Shown here: positions 21,901 through 34,634 of the stretch, piece after piece
Layout: each line of letters starts with the position of its first letter
Numbering within the stretch: the first letter of the stretch is position 1
From: Mactromeris polynyma
Lineage: Eukaryota; Mollusca; Bivalvia; Venerida; Mactridae
Reading direction: 5' to 3'
NCBI GenBank assembly: GCA_032209605.1
Contig: JASFXZ010000004.1
Span: 34,692,401 to 34,756,400 of the forward strand
Length of the DNA: 64,000 nt
Notes under the pieces: generated by a model
What the model was told of the DNA's origin: nothing
Databases searched by the model: none
The model's input: the letters and a program-made list of their open reading frames with translations, nothing else
Made by a program: the position numbers and the translations under genes

Positions 21901-24235
21901 AACTTATAAATCAATCGATTTACAATAGAGTTATAACTACGCTTGTAGAAAGTTGGTAATGTTTGTTGATGAATTATTTATGTGTATTCGATATAATCAA
22001 GCAAATATATTTACTTATTTTACGCGCAGCCAGATAGTAATATGATTATAATCCCTGTGGTAAAACTCGCGCGATTATCAACAATTCAGCACGAGGCTGA
22101 AGGTGGCGGATACATTTGCTTACACTTTAATACATTTTCATTATGTACTGTGATAATGCGTTGAAGCGTTATTAACCTAATGAATTTCACTATAACTTCA
22201 CTCGTTAAAACAAATATTTTACCTGTTTTGCATAAAAATCGTCAATATTATGCTTCATCATTGTGTGCTATCTTTTTTATTTGCATTACTTAAACTAACA
22301 CTCTGACAAGCGGTGTTAAATACCCGATGTACCATTGTAGTCCACTTAATTAACAAACTTGGTATATAAGTACTTTGTTTATTCAGAAAATAACAATTAA
22401 GCAGTTATTGAGTCACATCATAATATATTGTTACAAACTTTAAATGTATACACATGTTTTATTACGCCACAAAACTTAATGAAAATTTAATGGCACAAGT
22501 TCGTTGTTTTCAGCGGCAGTAACATTTGTATTAAACTATTAATGCTAACATACATTTTCATCTCATTTAAAGTTTATAGATTCGAATCCAGGAAATAAGA
22601 ACTTACAGTTTTATCGGTATCAAACAGAGCTCGCCCAGCGTGGCGTCTGATTAAAGTGATAACTCCAGATGCAGTGCCCTTATAGCGAAGAATTTGGGGG
22701 GAAATGTGACTTTTTATAGAATACCATTGAGATAAAATATTGGTGTGACAATAACTCGACTCATTAGTTCGTAAAGGTGTGAAATTTACCACAGTAAAAC
22801 TTCGTTACAATAAATATGATTTATGAAATCACATTGTTTAAATTTATACTTATATCTGAAAATTATAATATTAATGCTTTTAATTACAGATGTTACGATA
22901 TGATATAATTGTGAAAGTTTGATGTTTGATATACGAAGTACATAATATAAGTGTAATACGTATTATATTTGTTTTTCTACACAAGAGAAAATATCTGCAG
23001 ATAACATGATGTTATGTATAATGGAATAAAATAAAATAAGATCTTGTATTTTGACGAAGGCTGATACATGTTTGTTTGCAAATATATTATGCTAATCCCG
23101 AAAATAAATAAGTAATGCAAAACTATATAGAACAGAACAGTACAGTGTAAGAAAATGTACCCAGCGTTACATTGTACATAATATATTGATCATAAATAAA
23201 CATAGATTTACTATCGATTTTTAATCATCAATGCACATATGGTGAAATAATAATGCATTTCATCATCAAAAATTCAAATTAGCTTTTTTAAAGTAATGAC
23301 AAAATAAGAACTTGTGTCGGTCAATGTCATTATTGAAAAGCAACAGGGACACATGTATGTCTGCATTGCTAGAAAGCTATGTAGCCACCATTATACAACC
23401 TACCTTGCCGAAACGAAATACAAGACAAAAGGTAATGGTGCATAATAACATAAATCGATACCATTGTGTCGATGGATGTTACAATGAGTACTATGAATGT
23501 AAAATACATACTTATAAATCAGTACATCCCGGGACAATTTCATCATGCTGGCTAAACATAGCTGGCTAATTTAGTCGCGAACGATAATGATCAGGAGACG
23601 TTAAAGTAGAGTATATATAATTGGTTATAGGATATAGCCAATATCGAGCAGATCTGGAGTAGCTTGCGACGAGCAAGAAAATTGGACATGTTTAAATACA
23701 AAGAAAAATCCAGCAATTGTTATTGCTTTCATAACCTGATTTATGTTGTTAACTTTGCACTCAAGCCCATTTATCTCAATGATTCATGCAATTTGACGAT
23801 ATATGTTTGCGAATATTTTGGCAAGACCGTTATTCTTATAGGTCCTGTATTTTTTTAATTTTATATTCTGATTTGCAGTTAAGAAAGCCGTCAACTTCAC
23901 CATGTCGTAAATAACTAGTATTTACACTTTAACACTATCAGTGATACATAAAACAATGCTGTAAAATAGATTTATAAACGATTACAACACGCATAAAAAT
24001 GTAATTCAATAAATTCAATTAATAATACCTTATTATTTAGAGACTTTTGTAGTTTTCATATTTCTACATTAGGCAAAATAACAATGAATATGATCATGTC
24101 TCAAAGGCATTGATTCAATCATACTTACGATTCAAAAATCAATAATACAGAAGTTCAATTTATGACAGGCACTCTATAATCCGAATTAAAATGTAATCGA
24201 TATAAATGCTTTTACACATGTTATCCATGATGTTT
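18917..24235. other. Long AT-rich intergenic region
   Basis: No gene was recognised over 5.3 kb. It contains a CATCG-rich stretch able to form a hairpin at about 19400-19480. It also has two related segments with CATTTCCGTACAGTT about 125 bp apart (20256 and 20381). Open frames here are 60-116 codons with no family resemblance. Confidence 0.45.
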
Positions 24236-26130
24236 GAGCTTTCAGTCCTTTGATTGACAATTGACACCACAGTGGAAACCATATTGGAAAATTGCTACAT
24301 GTAACAGAATGTTGTGGTGACACTGTTTACCAGTTGTGTCAACAAAGTACGCTTAAGGAGCAGCTCGCCAGGACGTTTGAAGACATTACATACCATGTAC
24401 GGATGTGTGCTATTAATTGTGGCATGTGGATATTCACCAGTAAACGGTTGGTAAATTATGTTAAATATATTTCAAAAGTTATTTCAATATTATTATATTT
24501 TCATATTTTTTACTCACTATTTCGTCAAACTTGCAAATTAGCTCATTTCGCCTACTTTATTATAACAAATGTGTATCGGTGGATGCAAATTATTTTACAA
24601 TCGTTTGGGAAAAAGGTAGCCTTGCCAACGAAAAGGAAAAAGACATAAGTATTCACAATGAATATGATATGGGGGCCCGTGCTCGGGGCCAATTGTTTAT
24701 ATAACTTTGCAATATATTTTAAGGACATGTTCTCGTCGTTTTAAAATTTAGAATTTTTAAAATTGTGTAAATATTATTAAAATAGCCTTCGCCGTTCATT
24801 GTCGGTTTCTTGTTTAATTGTATGAGAAATATTGCAAACTAAAACTTACAATACCGTGTCACTCAGACACGAGATTGATGTACGAGTGACAATGAGCTTG
24901 TGGCTTGTAATAATTCGATGTATCTATTATGAAATAACGAACTTATAAATTCATTGTCAGAACTTGTATGAATTTTACTGTGATAATTTGTTTCATGATT
25001 TTATAGTAGTATATCTTTAATAAAGCCTCATCAACATGTACATACCCAAACATTTCCTAATCAATATACATAAAATACAATTATTGACACTCTTTGGCGT
25101 CTTTGTTAAAATTTATTGCAGGTTTAGCCACTGGTCCGTATCTTATCTGGGTTTGAAAACAAGAATTTGAATGTATCAACATCAGGATTTCATAAACAAA
25201 TTTTTACGCACCTAATGTTCGCATAAATACTTGCTCTCGTTTGTCACAATAAGCTTGGCAATTAAATAAGACATGGTATTCAGTTATTATCACAAAATGG
25301 GACATAAGCTTCCATCAAATGACAGTCCCCCATATCGACCAGTTTCAATTATACTGCATGATGACCGATGTGTGTATAGGACAATTATTATACATAATTG
25401 CTCCTGAACAAATTCGGACCTAACTGTTTATACAAATGGCGCTTATTACCACCTCGACTAGTGGAACCAATATTGTAATCCAATTAAACCACTTGGTAAC
25501 ATATCGTTCAGAATGGCATTTTGAACTGCGCTGATGAACGAAGCAGGCAAATATTGTTCAATATCATTAAACATAATTGTGTACAATAGTGTCATTCAGA
25601 AATTGCTTTAACTTAAATACCAAATTCGTACAAAAACGAGTAGATCTTGTTGCAGCCCACGAGTAGATATTAGAGAAATAACCCAGTGTCTAAGGAGCAT
25701 AAAGTCCTGTTGTAAGTTCAAACATGCCATCAAAATCCACTTAACGGCCAGTTAGTTTTATTGATAGGTTTGTATGTACTCAATATTTTGTGATTTATCT
25801 CTATGACTTTAACCCTGACCATAACTGTGATGCACTAAATAACCAATGCTGTAATATAATTGAATGTTAATCTCAACTGTGTCACACTTCAAACTCATAT
25901 CATGATCTCAGTGTGTTCTTTGATATAATGGCCATTTCGGTGATAAATAATTTATAAAGTATATCATTTTTTGTGTCATGCCGCCAATAACAGGGACCAC
26001 GATGGAAATGAGAGGAATATTATTTCTCTTGTTTGTCTTATCCCTGGTTTTGGTGTCCATTTTATGGTCCTTACATTTCTGTGTAACTATATGACCAACA
26101 TGTCATTGCTGTTGTTTCATACATCTTGTT
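24236..26130 (+). repeat. Segmental duplication, left block, copy B
   Basis: Diverged duplicate of 6660-8600, containing the second signal-peptide exon. It ends near the CATACATCTTG segment at about 26130, after which the sequence is unrelated to copy A. Confidence 0.75.
24395..24446 (+). CDS. Candidate signal-peptide exon of lectin gene B
   Basis: Encodes MYGCVLLIVACGYSPVNG, the same length and phase-1 GTTGGT donor as the exon at 6835-6886. Three of 18 residues differ, while the reading frame and leader character are kept. The nearest lectin acceptor of the right phase is at 31778, implying an intron of 7.3 kb containing the satellite array. The long intron lowers confidence. Confidence 0.4.
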
Positions 26131-28819
26131 TTTTACCTTGTTGTTTCTGTACACTATTACTGAAATAAATATTGTTATCTATCTATCTATCAGCTGCGGG
26201 ATTCCGTCCCATATCTTCTGGTACCTAGTAAAAGCATTGAGCGTGTTATATACTGCGAAAATGCAAGAAATACGAGCGGGAACCATTACATGATACAATA
26301 ACTAAACAGACAACGGCATCATACAATTTAGAAAATACATATTATGGTACCCAAACCAATGTTTACAATTTTCGATTGACAAACCCAATGTACTATTAGC
26401 ACTTTTAGCAACAGCTTTAACTGTATAATCAAAATGTTCATATAAAACAACACATACATAAGTATAACGGTCAAAAACGGGAAGTGTACTTATACCGCAT
26501 CTGAAAAACCATCCTTGCGTAGAGACATGTATTGAATACGAGGAATCTTGTAAGTCTTGCATGTATGTTCAGACTGTCAAGTGGGCCATACTTTTCCTAC
26601 ATTTTCTACTTTTCCCTACTTTCGTTTTGTTCCCTACCTTCCCTACTTTTTCTTGAAAGAGCCCTACTTTTCCCTACGTTGTTCTTGAAAAAGCCTAACT
26701 CACCCTATTTTTAACAAATCTGAGGCGTTAACTCAAATTTTTTTTTCACGGCATGAAGTCCAGATGTCTAATCATGTAGAATGTATAGTGTATTAATTTT
26801 ACCAATTTTTGATATTCCAAAAGGTAAGTAACCATCCCTACTATCCCTACTTGTATGCAATAAAACCCCTACTTTAGCCCTCCTTTTTTGAAAGAGATGA
26901 GTATACTTGTTTGTATGGATGCACTGACATTTTTTGTGTTTTGTGTTTGTAACAAAATGCTTGTTTGAGCCAATTATTTTTAACTAGCATACATTAGGTT
27001 ATAAAAACGATAAAAAACCACTTTCCAATTTATTATTTAACAGTCTACATGTAACGTCATAGTATGTTTACTTTTATACCATGCTTATTATTAAGTTAAA
27101 TAATCCATTAAACGACCGCATGTACTTAATCCCAAGGCATCCATAATTACGAAGCAAGTATTTTGATGTAAGAGATTTAAAAATGAGAAAACCGATATAT
27201 TATTTTCATACCGGCTAAATACTCAATAGTTTATGATAAAACTTAATTAATCGACTGACTGCGCATGTAATGGGGTTGTAAGGTAGTAAAATTAGATTAA
27301 CATTTACCGTTGAACATGTCGGTACACTATATTATTCTTTATCATTATAGTATGCTTGAATGAATCTTCCTCATAATGTATAAAATATTCAGTGGCGTCG
27401 CGACTGGGGCGGCAAGGGTGGCGAATTCGGCAATCAACGGTTTATGCGCCCACCATAAAGTTTTTCTTGATTTTGCTGCCGAAAAGTGGTAAGCAAATTG
27501 GAGCGGCAAACACAAACGTGAACATGTATGCTGTTGATATGGTTAATTAATACCAACTGTAAATTTTTATTGGATGCCCGACGACCGACATGGATGATTA
27601 AAGTCGGCTAGTTTTTTTAAAGCTTCACGCTGAAATTTTCAAAAGGTATTTGATACTTGCTTTAGTCTAGAAGAGCTGCAAACACAAATAAATTCCGTGG
27701 AATGTCTTACAAATGCTAACATGGATAAATCAAATCACCCTAACGACTTTAATTTTGTGAACGTTAGTTTGGTAAAAGGGCACCAGAATAGCGTTCATTT
27801 AAGGCAGTATGATTTCAGAATTTCTCGTGAGGAATGATAAAGACTTTTTTTGGTGACTTATTGCTTGTTCACAGAGATGCTAATGATGCTATGTACTTTT
27901 ACGGTGTTGCAAATGACTTTAAGAGCAAACGAATCGCGTTATTGTGTGTTGAACGGTTGTCAAAACAATGTAAGACAGTACATAGAGACTTCTACAATGC
28001 GACATAATTTGGTCATCAAATAACACCGTGTTGATTCAGTGTAGATGCATTTTGCTATTGCAGATTACTAATTGATTGAATGTATATACATGTAAAGTTG
28101 TTTGTAATTTCTTAACATTATTTTCCCCTAATTTTGCAAACCTAACGCTGCCATAATTCAAGAATTCCATCCAACAGGATAAGGTCTAGAAATAACTTCA
28201 TTTTCATCACTATTCTAAAAAATCTCACAGTTTTGGGGACAATGCCAATACAATATCCCCCTCCTAAAACCTTCATTTCAGCGGGGAATAATAAAAAGGG
28301 AGCTGATTTATAGTCTCGGTCAATAAGCGTCAATAAACTTTAAAATTACCAACACATCCAACAATTATTTACATATATCTGTATGTGCATCAGTATCTCA
28401 ATGAGGTAAGCATTCACGCCACAATTAGGTTAACTGAGGTTACTGGTTCTAGTCTCGGATATGTATTTTGTTTTTATTCACAGCGATAAATTACTTTATA
28501 CTCCTAGTATATCGGTTCTTTATGTTTCCTGATATATGTCAACTATGTGTTTTCATTCACATTTACACATATTTATCTAGGTTTCTGTGATACACCAACA
28601 CCTGTTCATGAAAAACATGCTAGTTTCATGCATGAAAGCAGTGAATGTCGGGATTCGAACCCGGGCAGTCTGCACTTATCCATTACGTTAAAGAGTAAAC
28701 AAGCTGACTGGACATATCTTCGCATTAATATGGACTGTTTCGAAAACAGGAAAAACGCAAAGATAATCATTATCATTGAACTAACCTGCGATTTGATATG
28801 AACTGATCCAACTAATGGC
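26131..28819. other. Non-coding sequence with low-complexity tracts
   Basis: A short ATCT microsatellite lies near 26176-26192. A CCCTACTTTT-rich pyrimidine tract runs about 26590-26710, with a remnant at 26835-26890. The segment 26920-27000 is the inverted partner of 4120-4200. A box B-like GGGTTCGAATCCCG on the minus strand at about 28649-28662 suggests a degraded tRNA-derived repeat. No gene is supported. Confidence 0.45.
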
Positions 28820-29990
28820 GTTTTGAGCTATGTACTGGTAGGGTATGGGTCTTGGATGTGACACACAATCTCATCATGGTGAACATTTGTGCCATGTAAT
28901 TTAAATAATCTCGCGATAAATGACAGTGTCTTAGTCTGGATAAGATCTTTCAGAACCTTTCTGACCTTTTCCCTTTAAGTGTGAGATTGACTTTAGAGAT
29001 TTATACACGGTCTTAAGCGCAACACACAATTGCTGCATAGTGAAGTTAATGTCTAGTACTTTGATAAGCCCCTAGTAAAGGAACGTGTAATATTCAGGTC
29101 TAGATATTTAGATCAGTTTTTTAATATTTGACCTGTAAGTGTGACCTTAACCTTTTAGCTACAAACACGGAAGTTGCCCGATATATGAGGTCCTTATGGT
29201 GAACATTGCTGCAAAGTAATTAAAACAATCCCTAATAAATGACAAGATGTATTAGACTCATTATTTTGGCATTTGACCTCAAACCTTGACATTTGAGCTA
29301 CAGAAATGGGTCTTGGACATGACATGCCGTCTCATCATGGCAAACATTTATGCCGAGTAATTTCAAAATTCCTCAATAATAGACTTGTATTGTAATATCC
29401 CGGAAAGGGTCTAGACCCGTTTTTTTCACGTTTGATCTCAAGTGTGACCTTAGAGCTATACAGACATCGGTACTGCGCTCGACATGCTGTCATGTCATGG
29501 TGAATATTTGTGCCGGGTAATTTGAAAATCCCTCAATAAATGACAGTGTTATGGTCTGGACAATGTGTTTTATACCATTTTTTATATTTGACCTCCAAGT
29601 GTGTTCCTGACCTTTGAGCTACGGACATGGGTCCCGCGCTCGACATGCCGCCTCATTATGGTCAACATTTATACATTGTAATTTGATATTCCATCAATAT
29701 GTGATGGCAAAATTGTCTGGACGAGATACTTAAGACCCATATTGGATATTCGACCTCTAAGTGTTACCTTAACCTTTCAGCTACGGACATGGGTCTTACG
29801 CGCGACACGACACCCCTTCTGGTGAACATTTGAATCGAGTAATTTGAAAATATCTCCATGAATATCAGTGTTGTGGTCGATACAAGTAATTTCTGACCCA
29901 ATTTTGATGATTGACATCCAAGTGTGACATTGACCTTCGAGCTTCGGACGTTGGTCTCATGATGAACATTTGTGGCAAGTTAGTTGAAAA
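28820..29990 (+). repeat. Diverged satellite array, about eight monomers of 140-175 bp
   Basis: Monomers recur at about 28826, 29000, 29157, 29296, 29452, 29614, 29775 and 29936. Each contains variants of GAGCTACGGACATGGGTCTT, then a CATGGTGAACATTTGTGCC-like segment, TAATTTGAAAATCCCTC, ATAAATGACAG and TTTGACCTCCAAGTGTGACC. Divergence between units is high (roughly 20-30 percent by eye), so the array is old. The array sits within the region separating the two blocks of duplication B. Confidence 0.75.
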
Positions 29991-30470
29991 TCCTCTGATC
30001 TTCCAAAGTAATGGTTCGGACAAAGAAAATCTAGAAGTTCGGATGCACATACTCTGGACTGCAATTAAGGCGACTACGTCAAAAACAATCACTTGGAAAA
30101 TAGTATAGTCATGTGAGATAAATCGTTATAGCAACTATTAATATATTTTGAGTAAATTTGATTAAAATACCCATACAGTTATGTTGAATGTTTTCAAGCT
30201 TCACAGAACACAGACAATATATGTAGTATAATTTAGAAATCGGAAAATGTCAATGAAATTCCAGACATTATGGAACAATAATCAATGCTTCATAAGCGGC
30301 AGAACTCTTTTCACTATTTTGTAGACTGAATTATCATACCCATTATTCCAATGTTATGTATTTTGTCATGCTCAATATGAATAGTGTTTGTTATGTTGTA
30401 TCTCAAATACCAAATATGGTGTTGCTGTTACATAATTGGAAAGAATGACAATTATAAATGTATCTAGCCA

Positions 30471-31777
30471 TCGATATAAAACATGAACGAAATGACGAAA
30501 ACATGATATGGCAATCAGTGCTTGAGGCTAATATTTATATATTTTGCTGCATAGTTTAAGGAATTATTATTGTCACCAATGGTCAGAATATTTAAGTCTG
30601 AATTTTTAAAATGTATTTCTTAAAATAGACAACGCGGTTTAGTGTCGGTTTCTTGTTCAAATCTACAGAACCATATTGCAATATAATACTTAAAATACCA
30701 TGTCACTCTGGCGCAAGAAGAAGTGCGGGTGGCAATAAGTTCGTGACTCATAAGATTTCGATGTTTTATCATATGATAACATTTTGTATTCTTGATTTAT
30801 CGCAAGAATTTGCAAATATGTTTATATAACATTATTCAACGCGTTACCATAATCTTTGAAATAATAACGGAGTAATTGTCACCACGTGTCTGTATTTTAC
30901 GTTGATGTGTTTCACGATTCTGAATGTATTAATATATTTTTGTATGTATTTTGTATGTGCATGTTTTGTGTTTGAATGTCTGATACGAGAGGCACATATC
31001 TGCCGAGTATGTTAATAAAGTATGTACTATTGTTAGTTTTACAGGTTCTTTACATGGTATATGGAGAATAAAACCAGTGTATGAATCCCCATATCCTTAC
31101 CAACAGATGTATTATACTGCAAATCAAATTATTTCATCCGGACTAAGTTAATAGAGCAAGGTTTTGAATGTCATATTTATATGGTCTAAACCTAAATTAG
31201 ACTATGTATTTTTCAGGTGTTTTGCCTTATTGTCTGATTTAGTTCTGAATAGTCTCAATGATTAAACCGTGTTCCATTTGACATTTAACGGAAATACTTT
31301 CTGCAGATATAATTTCTTTTATTTCGCTTGCACCTATATTGCCTGTATTCTATACCCAATAAGGTACCTCTATACACATCCTTAAGCGTTCGCTTGATTC
31401 TAAAATTAATTTTCAAGCGCCTAATCACATTTGTTTAATACAAACAGAAGCAGGTATGTGATTTTTTCAATAAGTATTGACTTGTGTATAAAGAACAATT
31501 GTTAATTTCCAGTAACTTGAGTCGAACCCGACAGCAAAAAGTTCATCAGGCGCATTCAGGGTAAATTAGTTCGGAACTCATGTACCTTGTCAGCGCCGTG
31601 AATAGAATATAATCAGCGAGTATTTAACCAATACAATTGCTGATATAGATCAAGTTATAAAACTGATAAAATGCCGCCGGAGTAAGTATTGTAGAAGTAT
31701 GTGTACATGCGGCAAATATGTGTGAAGTCACCACAGCATATTTTATTGACGCAATCACATTTATCCTATCCCAACAG
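30471..31777 (+). repeat. Segmental duplication, region upstream of lectin B
   Basis: It aligns in part with 8640-9350 of copy A and, inverted, with about 1570-2950 of copy C. It carries the ATGAATCCCCATAT half-palindrome and the AAGCGTTCGCTTGATTCTA segment. No exon is predicted. Confidence 0.65.
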
Positions 31778-33512
31778 GACTGTACAATCTGGCCCTCGGA
31801 AAGCCTGCTTTCATGACAGATCAATTTGATTCAACAACATCAGCAGACAAGGCCGTAGATGGAAACACGGACGGTGATTGGTACCACGGCTCATGTGCCA
31901 CTACCAGTTCGTCAATTAATGCATGGTGGGAAGTAGATCTGGGTAGAATATACGCCATAGATCACGTGACGGTGTATAACAGGTTGGACGCTCATTGTAC
32001 GTGGCATTTTTTATACTACGTGTTTTCAAACATTTCCTATTAGTTGCTTCAAGTAGCAGCGACTGTACAAATAAGACGATAGACACGTATGCAGACAATA
32101 TGTAGACTTTAAACATGTTAGGAATAATAGAGTTCAGAACAATATCCATAGTCAGATACTCATGACCGATCCATTCTTTATCGCCCGTTGGTGGTTGGAG
32201 TGGATTCTTAACGTTTTAGTTATAAGCCAATATTGTAAATGAGATTAGACGTTTCACGATTTCATGGAGCTCGTAAAATATGTATGTCTACACTTTTCTC
32301 GAAATTCAACGACAGAGTCTCGACGATTGTTTCAGTAGACATGTCGTCATTTTGCAAACAATGATAATCTAAAATACTCGTGTTTTGTGAACATAATTTT
32401 GATTGTCGATTTCGGGTTGGTTAAAATATGTCATCGTAATAAAGTTATACTTGAAATGGAATGGTCAATCGGCTTTATCCAACGAGGAATGTTGTATATA
32501 CCGCATCTAGTCCTCATTACTTACCAACTTAACAGTTATCACACTGATATGCTTATCTTATTGAAACACACCGATACAGTCATCACGTTGTTTATATTCA
32601 TGATGCGACTACTAACTAACTATTTGTTCTAACTGATATCACTACTCAATTGTTATAACTTAATATTTTTTTCCAGCTGAAAGGCTTAGCGATGTTCAGT
32701 TGTTCATTGGAAACGGTAATGGCGACTACTCATTAAAAGGGTTTCATGCTGGACCAGTCGGCACCAGCTTTACCTTAAATATGACGCCTTCTGTTAATGG
32801 ACGCTGGGTGATGATCAGTCGTACCGCAAACAGGGATTATAGCCATCTACAACTCTGCGAAGTTCAAGTGTTTGGTGATGAGTTATCAAACAGTAAGTCC
32901 TAGGTTTATATATATATATTAAGTAAAAAGTGATAGGTTCTTGTATGAAGACGCGTCAATCTAATCTTTGTAAACATAGCGTTATAGAACGCAAATATCC
33001 ATGGCGTCAAAGTTGCGATCAATATGTAAAACATTTAAAAACGGTTTATTAAGGTGCTTTTAAAAGGTTAGATATTTGTATACGATGTTGTTTGATTTAA
33101 CCATAATGTGTTGTACAGTGTGGTACAATTGTAAAATATGACAATGCATGTTTACTATTAAGGATATGTTTTACCGCAAATTGGGCAAAATGACGAAGAC
33201 GTATATCCTGTTCATAGCCACGATGAATGTTATTATTTTACAAGTTCGTGTAGATTCATAATATTTGATGGCAGCATTTATTTTATCATCCACACAGGTA
33301 GATTACAGCATGTCGATGGTAAAATTGGGACAGGAGTTATTCTAGAGTCATTACAAGCAAGCTCTAAGGTAGAGTGCTGCATTATGTGCAAGATGACAGC
33401 CAAGTGCTCAGCTGTAAACTACAACTCCGTCACAGGAATGTGCGACAAATTAGAAACGGTGACAACAATTGTCAATTCCAACGAAAACAATTACTTCTAT
33501 CATTTTTCTTAA
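31778..33512 (+). CDS. Secreted FTP (fucolectin-like) lectin with PAN/apple domain, gene B body
   Basis: Exons 31778-31996, 32677-32892 and 33298-33512, with the same splice sites and phases as gene A at a constant offset of 22427. The FTP domain is identical to A. The only protein changes are at the end of the PAN exon: Glu to Asp in the MCEKLE/MCDKLE motif, and the C-terminus HFS instead of KFA. Like A it lacks the ligand His of the C-x-H-T motif. The stop is TAA at 33510-33512. About 700 bp downstream a piggyBac element has inserted, probably outside the coding unit. Confidence 0.85.
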
Positions 33513-34224
33513 GTAGATGGCTATGTACTTTTATGTATTTGCTTTGCGAAATTATCCATTGTATCTCATTTGCTTATTTACTCTTATTATTATGATTGAT
33601 TTGTTTACCGCCGATACTATCATGAACTAGTGAACTACTAACTGAAATGCAATCGTATAGAATAGACACTAAAAGATGTTACATTTGGAATATATGAACG
33701 AACCAACTATATACAAGAATAATCACGTGATCCCTGTATAAGCTTATTGTACAATAGAGACGCTTAAAATATAGTCGAATGAATACCATGTTGGCATGGT
33801 ATAATAATGTGCATCCTTTTCATTCTTGAACTTAATTCAAAAAGTTCTTATTATTATGTTCTTATTAAAGGAATTAAAAGCAGCAGTTTTACCTCTATGA
33901 CTTAAGTATTTACTGTTGGTCTATAAAGGCTTAGAATGCATCATTTATCTTACGTTGCCAGTGTTCTTAACCTCAGAATTATACTTCTAAACATCCATCA
34001 ACATTCCTATAGCGCTTGTGGTGTTGTTCTTGTTTTTCATTTTAATTTCAATCAATTTTGATTTTGAAAATCTGATACAGGACAACTGTTAGATATTATT
34101 TACATTTGGCTCAAAATCAGTCGGATATTGTTTATAAAGCTGCTCCAGGAAAAATGCAATATTGAAAAAGGCTGTATTGCTGACTAATGTTGTAACGTTT
34201 ACCGATGTTATGTATTTTTCTTAA

Positions 34225-34237
34225 CCCTTTCGCCGCC
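34225..34237 (+). repeat. piggyBac terminal inverted repeat, left
   Basis: CCCTTTCGCCGCC, preceded by TTAA. Confidence 0.9.
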
Positions 34238-34634
34238 AAATATGTAGCGAAAAGTTCCGCTCAGTGCCAAATATATTTGGAACATTCTAAGAAACTCACA
34301 GACACAATACTGAAATTGTCATAACTTTTTTATTTTTTGAGATAATAAGTTCAACTTTTGAACACAAACAGATAACAATTAAATACATCATTTAATATCA
34401 AACATTTAGCTATAAAATGTCAAACATGTCTCATCTGATATTTCTGAAATGGAAAAACTTAATTCTGCAGCACATTATTTCAATAAAATAATATTTAATT
34501 TCATTTAGAATGATAGAGTTCAGTCATAATTAAATATTAAAGCACTTAAAACAGCACTGATTTATACACTATATATGTATACACAGTATACATTCATTTA
34601 CAGCTTATCATATCACATAACACTGTTCATTGTT

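Noticed and set aside
28640..28730. tRNA gene on the minus strand
   Set aside because: Only the T-loop-like GGGTTCGAATCCCG is convincing; no box A at the right distance and no acceptor stem.
28820..29990. CRISPR-like array
   Set aside because: The units are long, contiguous and diverged with no constant repeats separated by unique spacers; the context is animal DNA.
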